From CAVVGZ01 sp963841845 (lineage in GTDB: Bacteria > Chloroflexota > Anaerolineae > Anaerolineales > Anaerolineaceae), in assembly GCA_963841845.1 (NCBI GenBank), contig CAWJEG010000008.1, positions 62,001-126,000 of the forward strand: DNA of 64,000 bases, in the 5' to 3' direction. The notes beneath the pieces were generated by a model. It saw only the letters and a list, made by a program, of their open reading frames with translations. It was not told where the DNA came from and searched no databases. A program made the translations under genes and the position numbers. Positions 9,587 through 17,882 of this stretch are shown here, one piece after another (within the stretch, counting starts at the first letter, position 1; each line of letters begins with the position of its first letter).

Positions 9587-9903
9587 CTAAAATAATAATC
9601 CTAAATCAATACCTTCGCCAATCAGCCTGAAGGAACAGGCTCTTTGACAGGATGAATGCGGCCTAAAGCAGCCACTATGTGAATAAGCTGAGAAACCAAC
9701 TTGAATGATCACCCAGAAAGCTTGCACCCATGAGATGGCCGTGTAAAAGAAAGGCGGCAGGCTCCGGCCGAAGGTGCCAACTTTCTCGATAGAGGGCGAT
9801 AGTCCCGGCATCGTAACGCGCCCCGTCCTGGCAATCATCGAAGCGATGATTCGGCTCAACTGACGTAAAGTATTTTTGGGAGCGCGGTTCTGGATCGGTT
9901 GTT
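9587..9903 (-). pseudogene. Decayed IS4-type transposase N-terminal fragment
   Basis: The reading frame contains LRQLSRIIASMIARTGRVTM followed by PGLSPSIEKVGTFGRS and FFYTAISWVQAFWVI. This resembles the N-terminus of a DDE transposase group (IS4 superfamily) with the usual pattern TGRVTMxGLxRWxxKGGSYRT and FFxTxIPWAxxFWVFF. No DDE catalytic core follows, there are stops upstream, and no terminal inverted repeats are visible. It is a relic. Confidence 0.6.
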
Positions 9904-10052
9904 AAAGCGCAAGAATGTCCGTCATGGGCTTTTTGTGGTGAGTTTTGGTGCTGGCCGACTTCACCTCTACTACGAAATGCCCTATTTTCTCAGGCTATTT
10001 TTGGCGAAGGTATTAGCAATACGGATCTATTGTTTATCTGTGAAGATCCTGA

Positions 10053-10448
10053 CTATTTTTCATGCTGAAAATATTCAAGCATTGGTTCGAAGTAATATTC
10101 CTTCCAGCCCTGGGTGTACATTTCCGCCTGACCGTCGGGGATATCAACGTGGTTTAAAATCAATTCCGTGCCTCCGCTTTTAGACTGAATAAGTACTTCC
10201 AGGCGAGAATCCGGGCTGTCCGGCGGAAACTCCGTTGTACGCCAGGACTGCAAAATGCGATGGTAGGGTTCTAGCTGGAGGGTTTTTCCAGTTATGTAAC
10301 TATCCCAAATGTCGAAAATCCCCCCCGGCTGTGGGTCGATCTGTGCTACACCACCGGTAAATTTAGAATGTTCTATGCTGTCCAACCAGGCCACATAGAT
10401 TTCCGAGGGACTTGCGGGAAGCAAAATTGATAATCTAATTGATTCCAT
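10053..10448 (-). CDS. SRPBCC-domain protein (AHSA1/START-like)
   Basis: A 131-residue single-domain protein of the SRPBCC superfamily, a helix-grip fold with a deep hydrophobic pocket. Seen: the start IRLSILLPASPSEIYVAWLD, PGGIFDIWDSYITGK in the middle, ILQSWRTTEFP, and a C-terminal helix with QGWKEYYFEPMLEYF. This is the AHSA1-like subgroup (activator of Hsp90 ATPase homologue), often of unknown ligand. A strong AGGAGGT lies six bases before the ATG. It runs in the same direction as the pirin remnant just upstream. Confidence 0.8.
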   Translation of the reverse strand: MESIRLSILLPASPSEIYVAWLDSIEHSKFTGGVAQIDPQPGGIFDIWDSYITGKTLQLEPYHRILQSWRTTEFPPDSPDSRLEVLIQSKSGGTELILNHVDIPDGQAEMYTQGWKEYYFEPMLEYFQHEK

Positions 10449-10454
10449 TGGATT

Positions 10455-10979
10455 ACCTCCTTATGAATTCATTAAAAGATGTTTGGTGTAATTCCGTTCT
10501 CCAAATTTGATTACAGCAAGTTTCGAGCCAGGTGCATCGGATGGAACCAATTCTTGTGGAGTAGAATACTCCTCGCTAAAAAGAATGATATCTGGCTGTA
10601 ATCCAAACAAACCAAGGCAATCATACGAGTGGAAATAGATGCCCGGGATTATTTGTTAACCATCCACTTGCGCTTGCTTCATTAAATAGGATTCCTCCTG
10701 CAGGTCAGCCACTGCTCTGCGCCAAAACCGGTGCGACTTCTATTGCATATAGGATCCAAACAAGGGGGATCCTTCCAGGATAATGTGTCAGTCTAATTAC
10801 AGCGACGTGGATGGGTTAGAAATCTCCGAATAGTCCTTCCAGGGTATTATCGAAAGCAAATGATCGAAAGGCTTGTATTGGTCAGGAAGGTTGCTGATCG
10901 GGGGGTATTACCAGCCCAGTAAGCGACCCCCAGCGCCCTCAATGATAAACACATATTTATTTTCCAAGGGTGAATTCAT
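10455..10979 (-). pseudogene. Decayed second pirin gene
   Basis: Reading minus-strand frames from the ATG at 10979 gives FIIEGAGGRL, a stop, then PPISNLPDQYKPFDHLL. This aligns without gaps to the intact pirin's VIEGAGVRL and PMVSNLYDPFLLFDHFAF. After a shift, FDNTLEGLFGDF matches FNDPAEGAIRGF, then EQWLT and AGGILFNEA match VQWMTAGGGILHEE. Further on, GLQPDIILFSEEYSTPQELV matches the interdomain segment. Several stops and frameshifts mark an old relic. It is diverged from the intact copy, so it is not a recent tandem duplication. Confidence 0.65.
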
Positions 10980-11108
10980 TATTTTTCCATCTATTCCGGA
11001 GAGATATTTGCCATTGTATTTAGACCGTTTATTCAAGAATATACTTACCTTTTTCAGGTATTTTGATTCATTAATGAAGGGGTAAAAGGTCGAAGTTGTG
11101 CAGAGATG

Positions 11109-11138
11109 TTGCAAGGACCTTCGCAGTCAATATATAAT
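11109..11138 (+). promoter_or_regulatory. Promoter of the TauE/SafE gene
   Basis: TTGCAA at 11109-11114 and TATAAT at 11133-11138, 18 bases apart. The leader of about 85 nt includes a short inverted repeat (AACCTGT near 11156 with ACAGGTT near 11187) that could be an operator or a hairpin. Confidence 0.5.
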
Positions 11139-11229
11139 ACTCTCAATCATTGATCAACCTGTCAACGTATGGCAATAGGAATTGAACAGGTTGGTCTGCT
11201 GATGAGATGGAGCATGGAGAAATTTATCA

Positions 11230-11976
11230 ATGGATCAAGAAATCATTCCGTTTATCATTGTTGGATTTCTGGCGCAAATGATTGACGGATCATTAGGGAT
11301 GGCTTACGGGGTCAGTTCCAATACATTCCTTCTAACCCTGGGGATGTCACCGGTACTTGCCAGCGCCAGTGTTCACACTGCCGAGGTATTCACTACATTA
11401 ATTTCCGGCATCTCCCATTTCAGCCTGGGGAATGTGGATAAAGACCTGTTTAAGCGCCTGGTGATTCCGGGGGTAATAGGTGGAGCAATTGGTGCATATA
11501 TCCTGGTTAATGTTCCCACCGACATTATAAAGCCAATCGTATCGATCTATTTGCTATTGATGGGACTCCGGATTCTCTTCATGGCTTACCGGAATGTTAT
11601 TACGGAGAAGATTGCCACAAAAGTGGAACTATTGGGATTGATCGGCGGGTTATTTGATGCGATCGGGGGAGGCGGCTGGGGCCCGATTGTGACCACAACG
11701 CTCATTGCTGAAGGCAGTCATCCAAGAAAAGCTATCGGATCGGTCAATGCCAGTGAGTTTTTTGTGACCGTGGTGGAAGCAATTACCTTTTTTCTCACCC
11801 TTGGGATGCTTCAGTGGAATATTGTCCTGGGGCTGTTTACAGGCGGGGTGATTGCTGCGCCAATCGGTGCATTTGTGACCCGCAGGGTCCCGTCCAGGCT
11901 GATGATGGTTTTTGTGGGTGTCCTGATCTCGTTGTTAAGCATACGGACAATCGCTTTATCATTTGGGGGCGGGTGA
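11230..11976 (+). CDS. TauE/SafE family anion exporter
   Basis: A 248-residue inner-membrane protein with seven to eight predicted membrane segments, arranged as two similar halves as is usual for this family. The first half has the re-entrant pattern AQMIDGSLGMAYGV near residue 15 and PVLASASVHTAE near 42; the second has GLFDAIGGGGWGPIVT near 138 and RKAIGSVNASEF near 163. Members export sulfite, sulfoacetate or related organic anions; the substrate here is not known. Its own promoter and a following hairpin suggest a single-gene unit. Confidence 0.87.
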   Translation: MDQEIIPFIIVGFLAQMIDGSLGMAYGVSSNTFLLTLGMSPVLASASVHTAEVFTTLISGISHFSLGNVDKDLFKRLVIPGVIGGAIGAYILVNVPTDIIKPIVSIYLLLMGLRILFMAYRNVITEKIATKVELLGLIGGLFDAIGGGGWGPIVTTTLIAEGSHPRKAIGSVNASEFFVTVVEAITFFLTLGMLQWNIVLGLFTGGVIAAPIGAFVTRRVPSRLMMVFVGVLISLLSIRTIALSFGGG

Positions 11977-12064
11977 AAAATATAATCCATCCTGCCAGCC
12001 CCGAGTTCTAATCGGCGGATCAGGAGGAGAGAGCGAAAAAGAAATTTGGAGTTAATTAAAAATG

Positions 12065-12093
12065 AAAGCCCTGGACGATGTGTCAGGGCTTTT
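12065..12093 (+). terminator. Bidirectional terminator between the TauE/SafE and peroxiredoxin genes
   Basis: AAAGCCCTG and CAGGGCTTT form a nine-pair stem with a 10-base loop, followed by TTC on the plus strand and by CATTTTTAATT on the minus strand. It sits between two convergent genes. Confidence 0.65.
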
Positions 12094-12117
12094 CTACAAT
12101 GTCCTATATTGTCTGAT

Positions 12118-12831
12118 TTAATCAAAAGCGTTTTCTGGCTTCCATACTTTCCACACCTTTCCGACAAGGTCCGGACCGGGTTTGAGGGTGGGTTTTCCGG
12201 GCTGCCAGCCGGAAGGAGTGACTTCTCCTGTCTTTACCACGTGCTGGAAGGCTTTAACCTGGCGGAGAAGCTCGGAGACATTGCGCCCGACCTCCGGGGT
12301 TAAGACTTCCATGGCGCGGATCACAAAATCCGGATCGATGATAAAGCGGCCGCGGATGTCCACACCGGCATCTTCATCATAGACACCATAAGCCGTACCT
12401 ACCCTGCCACCTGCATCGGAAAGCATCGGGAATGGCACACCGCCATCCACCATCCTGGACAGCTCCTCCTCCTGCCAGATCTTATGAGAAAAGCGGCTGT
12501 CTGTGCTGACTGAAAAAATTTCAACCCCAAGGGATTTAAACTCATTGTATTTGACGGCAACTGCCGACAATTCGGTCGGTCAGACAAAAGTGAAATCGCC
12601 TGGATAGAAGCAGATAACGATCCATTTGCCTTTGTAATCTGACATTCAACCATTTTTAAAGCCTCCATCACAGAAAGCAGCCAATTCAAAATCTGGTGCT
12701 ACCTTCCCGACTCTTGCAAGCATTTTCGATACCTCCTTGGTTGGGGATGTTGGTGCTGCATCAGGGGTCATTGATTCAGGCATGATGATCCCTTTACTAG
12801 GTTTAACACAACGGTCTACAGCTTCTGCCAT
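12118..12831 (-). CDS. AhpC-type peroxiredoxin with two in-frame TGA codons (probable selenoprotein)
   Basis: One continuous 237-codon frame, interrupted only by TGA at codon 62 (12648-12646) and codon 84 (12582-12580). Codon 84 is exactly the peroxidatic residue: FYPGDFTFV-TGA-PTELSAVAV, where ordinary AhpC/Prx1 proteins read FTFVCPTE. The rest is an intact typical peroxiredoxin: APDFELAAFCDGGFKN, then STDSRFSHKIWQEEEL, GGVPFPMLSD, RGRFIIDPD and MEVLTPEVGRN. The C-terminal resolving cysteine is absent: GEVTPSGW replaces the usual GEVCPAxW, so the protein may work by a one-Sec mechanism or use Cys54. Selenocysteine peroxiredoxins are known in bacteria. Codon 62 lies at a variable position (GFKNG-TGA-MSDYKGKW) and could be a second Sec, a CGA-to-TGA mutation, or a stop with restart at the adjoining ATG. 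The start ATG has AAAGGAG six bases upstream. Expected function: reduction of H2O2 or organic hydroperoxides. Confidence 0.75.
12555..12566 (-). promoter_or_regulatory. Candidate bacterial SECIS hairpin after the peroxidatic TGA
   Basis: Thirteen bases downstream of the TGA at 12582-12580, CGGC-AGTT-GCCG forms a four-pair stem with a tetraloop whose second base is G. Its distance and loop match the loose bacterial SECIS rules (small apical loop with an early G, about 16-37 nt after UGA). An alternative fold pairs CCGAC right after the TGA with GTCGG. No equally compact hairpin follows the TGA at codon 62. Confidence 0.4.
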
Positions 12832-12943
12832 AACAACTCCTTTCTTTAAGAAACGCTAATAATGGTCAATCAGACATATATATAACAGCATAATTGTCAA
12901 TTATTATTGGTGACTTAAAGAAAAATCTGATTATTAGCAGAAA

Positions 12944-13735
12944 TTAATTACGATTTTCATGGTGGGGCATGATCACAAAATTCAAGACACCAAACACAAA
13001 CAGAGCCACGAGCAAGAGGAAAGCTGTGGCTGGTATGGCGGCTGATAGTCCAAAGCTGGCAAATCGTTCATAGACAAGCACCGGCAGAACCTTTGGGTGG
13101 TAGGCTAATATAACGATGGCGCCGAATTCGCTTACCCCGCGCGCCCACATCATCACAGCCCCGGCCAGAACACCCCGCCAGGCTTGCGGTAAGGTTACCA
13201 GCCAGAAGACCTGCCATGGGGAGGCACCGTCAACCATGGCAGCCAATTCCAGCTCCTGGGATGTCATTGAAAAAGACTCCCTGGCAGAATTCACAAGATA
13301 AGGGATACTGACGAAAGCCATTGCCACGGTTATTCCGGCGATGCTGTCTGTAAAGGTGATCCCAAAGGGAGCAAGGGCGCGTCCCAGCCAGCCAAAACGG
13401 CCAAATACCATAAGAAGGGCAATCCCGGCAGCAGTGTGCGGGATAATAACCGGAAGATTGATGAGTGCCTGAACCAGCCTGCGCCCACGAAATGAACGGC
13501 GGGCAAGCAAATACGCCAGGGAGATCCCTCCCGGTAAACCAAATCCGGTTGCCAGGAGAGCCGATCCAAACGTTACCTTCGTTGAGCGGATGAGTTCTTC
13601 ATCGGTGAAGGCGGTTAAGAAATCCCGCCAATTTGTACCCAGGAGGGTTTGCACAAGCGGAGCCAGCATAAATATTACTAACAATACACTCGCCGAACCA
13701 AACACGGCAAGCAAAGACCGGCGATAGCGTTTCAT
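12944..13735 (-). CDS. wtpB: Tungstate/molybdate ABC transporter permease
   Basis: A 263-residue inner-membrane permease of the ModB/WtpB/CysT type with about six membrane segments. Seen: PVIIPHTAAGIALLMVFG in the central pore segment and the ATPase-contact loop ELELAAMVDGASPWQVFWLV (EAA motif) near residue 165. It follows the binding-protein gene by five bases, so the two are co-transcribed. The expected ATP-binding subunit (WtpC/ModC type) is absent; the next gene downstream is the peroxiredoxin. The ATPase must be encoded elsewhere or shared. Molybdate or tungstate would serve pterin enzymes. Confidence 0.83.
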   Translation of the reverse strand: MKRYRRSLLAVFGSASVLLVIFMLAPLVQTLLGTNWRDFLTAFTDEELIRSTKVTFGSALLATGFGLPGGISLAYLLARRSFRGRRLVQALINLPVIIPHTAAGIALLMVFGRFGWLGRALAPFGITFTDSIAGITVAMAFVSIPYLVNSARESFSMTSQELELAAMVDGASPWQVFWLVTLPQAWRGVLAGAVMMWARGVSEFGAIVILAYHPKVLPVLVYERFASFGLSAAIPATAFLLLVALFVFGVLNFVIMPHHENRN

Positions 13736-13740
13736 GAGTC

Positions 13741-14859
13741 TTACTCCTGGATTGTAATTTGCTTAAGACCCGGCGGCATGGATTCATATCCAGCCGCCTG
13801 CGGGTGTTCTAAAACCGGGTGGTAGTTTTCCGCCATAATTTTACGCCCAGTTTCGCTTAACAGAAATTGGATGAATGCTTCAGCGGTTTCCGGTTGAGGG
13901 GCATTGCCGGGAATGGTAATCCCATAAGCGATATGTTCACCCTGGAAGTTCGGCTGCAGGCTGGAAAAGCGTTTAAAATCAAGCTCGACCTCAACCATAT
14001 CGTAAAACGGATCCAAGTGTGCCTGGCTGAGATTGACCTGATCCGGAAGTTCGAGCATCTGTAATCCGTGCTGGCGTATCACGGATTCATATTCGAAAGC
14101 ATAATCGATATCCCTGCTCTCCAGCAGGGCGACCAGCTGAATGCTGGCGCCGCGCATGTGGATATGACTGCTCGAGGTGGTTTCAAGGATCTCCGGTACA
14201 TGGATAATGACGCTGTCATCTTCCCGGAAAATGGTCACCGGAGTGGTAAACTGACCGGCAAAAATGTCATTGAATAACCTGTAGTTCTTTTGCAGTTGTT
14301 CCTGGAGCGCCACAGCCATAAAAGCACGGTAACCCAGGGCGTCGAAACGCGGGTCGGAAAGCCCCAGTCGTACATCCGGGTTTGCCAGGATCTCAGCCCA
14401 GTTCTCAGGGGTGATTTCTGCTGCATATTGGCTGTCTGGATGGTAAGCCAGGGCGAGTTTATTCCCGGCGAAGCGGATATACCAATCAGCGTAGGGTTGG
14501 CCGGTTTGTTCATCTTCAACAGCAAACATAAACTGCGGGATTAAGGATGCATCTGCCGTTGCCACAACATCGATTGGCTCATGTAATTCGGTCACATGCC
14601 GGATTACCTGGATGCTGCCGTGGTACTCCATCTGGACATCGACACCGGGATGTGTTTCTTCAAATGCTTTCTCAAGTTCCTGGAAGGGTACAATCAGGCT
14701 GCCAGCTGCAAATACCACCAGTTTGGTATTCTCTGCAGGAGTTTGGGCGGCAATGTCAGCAGGTTTTGTCTCCATTCCATCCGAATTGGGATTGTAACAT
14801 CCCGCCATGATGGCAGTCAGGATGAGGATGCAGGCACAGGCATTTAATTTTCTTAACAT
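13741..14859 (-). CDS. wtpA: Tungstate/molybdate-binding lipoprotein
   Basis: About 372 residues: a lipoprotein signal peptide (MLRKLNACACILILTAIMAG before Cys21), a short linker, then a type-II periplasmic-binding fold. Seen: LVVFAAGSLIVPFQELEKAF near residue 45, FEETHPGVDVQMEYHGS, IDVVATADASLIP, and AYHPDSQYA. These are WtpA/ModA-type oxyanion-site regions. It captures MoO4 or WO4 outside the membrane and hands it to WtpB. I chose the start at 14859, since the 44 upstream codons in frame are not signal-peptide-like. A strong hairpin lies 70 bases upstream. Confidence 0.82.
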   Translation of the reverse strand: MLRKLNACACILILTAIMAGCYNPNSDGMETKPADIAAQTPAENTKLVVFAAGSLIVPFQELEKAFEETHPGVDVQMEYHGSIQVIRHVTELHEPIDVVATADASLIPQFMFAVEDEQTGQPYADWYIRFAGNKLALAYHPDSQYAAEITPENWAEILANPDVRLGLSDPRFDALGYRAFMAVALQEQLQKNYRLFNDIFAGQFTTPVTIFREDDSVIIHVPEILETTSSSHIHMRGASIQLVALLESRDIDYAFEYESVIRQHGLQMLELPDQVNLSQAHLDPFYDMVEVELDFKRFSSLQPNFQGEHIAYGITIPGNAPQPETAEAFIQFLLSETGRKIMAENYHPVLEHPQAAGYESMPPGLKQITIQE

Positions 14860-14930
14860 GACGTTGGAACCATTATTATTCAATATTCGGTAAAAAAATT
14901 TGGATTGATTATACAATCTTAGCAAAACAT

Positions 14931-14982
14931 AAGGACACGGAGGGAACCAGAAGGATGACTGATCTGGTTCCTCCGTGTCCTT
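14931..14982 (-). terminator. Large hairpin between the CINCH lipoprotein gene and wtpA
   Basis: AAGGACACGGAGG plus GAACCAG pairs with CTGGTTC plus CTCCGTGTCCTT: about 19 pairs with one bulge and a 13-base loop. On the minus strand it is followed by TATGTTTTG, a weak U-tract. It most likely ends transcription of the upstream lipoprotein gene or protects a 3' end. Confidence 0.55.
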
Positions 14983-15034
14983 GATTTTCATTTTCTAAAG
15001 TACTGCTCCATTTCTACTGTGATCGTGTTGGATC

Positions 15035-16507
15035 TTATTTAGCTTCAATGGTGGTGATGTCTTTCACCCATGTATTACTGGGTAAACCAGGCATAACCGT
15101 CATCATGTCGCCTTCCGTATCCGTAAATGAGATCAGGCAGTCAGAACAGGCACGCACATCCGCCAGGGATACCTCGCTGGAAAAACCGTCCCCGGCAGTC
15201 AATACGAGAACAGCAGCACCATCCTTCACCCCAATCTGGTCCAAAAGCATATTAAGACGGACGCCTTCGTAATCCTGGGGACCCTTTTTTGGATGCTCGG
15301 CAGAAATATCAACCACTTCAAGAGTGCGCAAACCAGCTTCATCCAATCCGGTTTCGGCATTGACCAAACCGGTAAATACTACATCTGCCTGGTCGATAGG
15401 GACCGACGGTAAGCTGCTGCCGCCTGCCGCCCCAGGGGTGGGGTTTGTTCCGGCGGATGTTACAGCTGCACCAGGATTTATTTGAATGGTGGTTACGGCA
15501 CCGACCATCTGGTTCTTTTCCAGGCCATCTCCCACAAGGCGCAGGGGGAAATATTTATCGGGGAGAGGATTTCCGTCCACAGTTTCTGCAACGATCCAGC
15601 TGTCATTGCGGGCAGCCGGAGCGCTTTCCATGGTGACGGTATACCCGTCTGAAGCAACCAGATCGAAGGTATAACCCTCCGCCGCCAAAGCGTCATTGAA
15701 AGCAGGACCCTCGTGTTTGATCTCATCATCCACATAACCCAGCAGATAAAACAGGGGAACACCCTTCCACTCCTGGGCTTGATCGTCTTTCCAGGTTACC
15801 CCATGGCAATTAATGCACGATTCAACGGATGATCTGTCAATGGTTTCATTAATGGCGCCATTTAGTTGAAGTGTCCAGTCCTCAACAAAGGATTTCACTT
15901 CAACCTGGTTCACCCATTTTACTGACCAATGTCCATCGGTGACCTGGTTTGGTTGCTCACTGATGATTGCCAGACGTAAATTGCCATCGGTTTTTGGATC
16001 AAGCGGCTCGCCTTCCATTTCAAATGCCAGTATGGGCTGCAGGGCGGGAGGATTTTTTAATTCATCTCCAGTGGCAGGATCATATGATAGGAATGATCCG
16101 TTCATGATCTGGTCGTATGAAAACGAGATGGAGTACCCATCCTCTGCAACCAGGTTTATCCCCATTTCTTCACTGATGCCGCCAACAAGATCCGCCAGAT
16201 CCATTAAAGATACGCCTTTAAAGGCAGCCGGAGGAGTGATTTTCCCGGTACTGCTCTTGATGCCGGCCTGGCCTTCGATGGCAGCCATTGCTTTTAAATC
16301 ATCCAGGTTTAATGATTTGGACCCCGTTTCAGAAACTACCTCTAAAATAGGCTCAAGAGTTGGAGCTGTGGTAGGTACCACAGTCGCCTCCACGGTCGGC
16401 ACGATTGGCGATGCAGCAGGTTCCGTAGCGGCAGGCGCCGCCGGCTGGCAGGCTGCCAGAGTAAAACAAAGAAGGACTATCAGGTTTAATACAAATAATT
16501 TCTTCAC
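15035..16507 (-). CDS. Triple-repeat lipoprotein with a haem-c motif, sulfite-oxidase-like domains
   Basis: A 490-residue exported lipoprotein (lipobox LAAC, Cys20; Ala/Pro/Thr linker to ~60). Three tandem modules follow: ~60-205, ~208-345 and ~370-490. Each resembles the beta-rich oxidoreductase molybdopterin-binding fold, with paired signatures such as FKGVSLMDLADLVG and DGYSISF, then WKGVPLFYLLGYV and DGYTVTM, then YEGVRLNMLLDQIG and DGFSSEV. Module 2 holds a covalent-haem motif CINCH (231-235); module 3 has CSDC. I see no clear pterin-ligating Cys, so it may be an electron carrier or binding protein rather than an enzyme. The start is GTG 16507 with AAGGAG seven bases upstream. It is transcribed toward wtpAB, which may be meaningful. 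Confidence 0.68.
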   Translation of the reverse strand: MKKLFVLNLIVLLCFTLAACQPAAPAATEPAASPIVPTVEATVVPTTAPTLEPILEVVSETGSKSLNLDDLKAMAAIEGQAGIKSSTGKITPPAAFKGVSLMDLADLVGGISEEMGINLVAEDGYSISFSYDQIMNGSFLSYDPATGDELKNPPALQPILAFEMEGEPLDPKTDGNLRLAIISEQPNQVTDGHWSVKWVNQVEVKSFVEDWTLQLNGAINETIDRSSVESCINCHGVTWKDDQAQEWKGVPLFYLLGYVDDEIKHEGPAFNDALAAEGYTFDLVASDGYTVTMESAPAARNDSWIVAETVDGNPLPDKYFPLRLVGDGLEKNQMVGAVTTIQINPGAAVTSAGTNPTPGAAGGSSLPSVPIDQADVVFTGLVNAETGLDEAGLRTLEVVDISAEHPKKGPQDYEGVRLNMLLDQIGVKDGAAVLVLTAGDGFSSEVSLADVRACSDCLISFTDTEGDMMTVMPGLPSNTWVKDITTIEAK

Positions 16508-16719
16508 ATTATTCTCCTTGAATTATATAGTTGTATCCCTACAATTGATACAATCAAGTTTAGTGCCAGGCTGAAATAGTGTCAAGTGAGAATCATCATA
16601 TTCTTATTTGGTTTTCGAGGATTGTTTGCAGGGCAGGGAGAAAAACCTGGTCCGCAGGATGGTGAGGATTATTAAACGTATAAACCTGTGTGTGGTATTG
16701 AGGAAGGCGGGAAATTACA

Positions 16720-17184
16720 TTATTCAGACTTGAGGTATTTTTGATATGTTTTCTGGGTTTTGGTGTGGGTGTATCCAATGGCGGGATAAAATTCATGGGC
16801 TTCCGGGCGGATAACGTTGGAACGCAGCCTGACGCAATCCAGATCATTTTCCAAAGCCCATTCTTCGGCAGCAGTAATTAATAATTTGCCTATACCTGTG
16901 CGGCGGTAGTCTTTGTCCACAACAATTCCGCCGATTTCAACAAACGGAGGAGATTCAAGTACCCGGGTGATGAGGGCATGGATCCAGCCGGCGATTTGCG
17001 AGCCCCCTGCTTCAGCGACCAGAATGCGGTGTTGACTTTCTGGCAGCAGCCGGGTGAGCCGCTCATGGATAGTCTCCGCCGTTTCCACATAACCCAACTG
17101 GCTGCATAATCTTGCTATGTGACCGGAATCTTCCAAACGGGCGGTTCGGATAATAACTGTTTCCGCTTCTGCCAATTTCAGCAA
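16720..17184 (-). CDS. GNAT-family N-acetyltransferase
   Basis: A 154-residue acetyltransferase. Seen: the N-terminal VIIRTARLEDSGHIARL, the central strand FVEIGGIVVDKDYRRTGIGKLL with the acetyl-CoA pyrophosphate loop (RRTGIGK) near residue 95, and AHEFYPAIGYTHT near the end. The acceptor substrate is unknown. The likely start is TTG at 17184, overlapping the end of the exonuclease gene by seven bases, which implies translational coupling. Confidence 0.83.
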   Translation of the reverse strand: MLKLAEAETVIIRTARLEDSGHIARLCSQLGYVETAETIHERLTRLLPESQHRILVAEAGGSQIAGWIHALITRVLESPPFVEIGGIVVDKDYRRTGIGKLLITAAEEWALENDLDCVRLRSNVIRPEAHEFYPAIGYTHTKTQKTYQKYLKSE

Positions 17185-17786
17185 TCCATTGTTCTTGATC
17201 TGGAAATTACTTCCGGGGGAAATGCCTTCCTGACATTGAGGAGCATCCTGGATAATATTTCGGCCATGTTCCAGGCATCATCCACACCGCGGTGATGGGT
17301 TCCGATTAATGGCATATCCAGCAGTTCAAGCGCCTGATCCAGGGCTGCTTCTTTTGGAAAGCCGAGCAGGACTGCGAGGATATTTTTAATGTTGATGTGG
17401 GTATCTCCAAAGGGATAAGCGATATCCAGTTTGCTGCACTGTTGAAGCATCATTTTACGATCGTAATCCCCGTAGCTGGCCCATGTCCGCCGGCGGGAGG
17501 CGTACTTATTTTGAAGGATTTCACATGCTTCGGAAAACGGGATACCTTCATTGACCATTTGCTGGGTGATCGTGGTAAGGTGTGTACAGAATTCGCTAAC
17601 CTGGGAGCACTGCGGTTTGATCAGGATGCTTTCCTGCTCAAGGAGCTCTCCGGAGGTGACATCCAAGGTACAGATACCAATCTCAATTATCTCGCTGGAC
17701 TGATCCGGGGGAGGTTTTCCTTCCCAACAGGTGGATTCAAGGTCAACCACATTGATGCGGTCCATCATTTTATGGTTTCGGCTCAT
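17178..17786 (-). CDS. DEDDh 3'-5' exonuclease
   Basis: About 202 residues of the DnaQ-like exonuclease fold, closest in look to the ERI-1/KapD group that trims RNA 3' ends. Catalytic residues are visible: Asp and Glu in VVDLESTCWEG near residue 14, Asp in WASYGDYDRKMM near 107, and the His-x4-Asp pair in GTHHRGVDDAWNMAEI near 165. It is the first gene of a two-gene unit with the GNAT protein. Confidence 0.82.
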   Translation of the reverse strand: MSRNHKMMDRINVVDLESTCWEGKPPPDQSSEIIEIGICTLDVTSGELLEQESILIKPQCSQVSEFCTHLTTITQQMVNEGIPFSEACEILQNKYASRRRTWASYGDYDRKMMLQQCSKLDIAYPFGDTHINIKNILAVLLGFPKEAALDQALELLDMPLIGTHHRGVDDAWNMAEILSRMLLNVRKAFPPEVISRSRTMDC

Positions 17787-17882
17787 TTTATCCGAGTTCC
17801 CGTGGATAATAACGCATGATTTGTCAGCCTTTCACTGGAATAGTTCCTGGCATTAAGCATAAATAAACCAGTCCGGATGATA

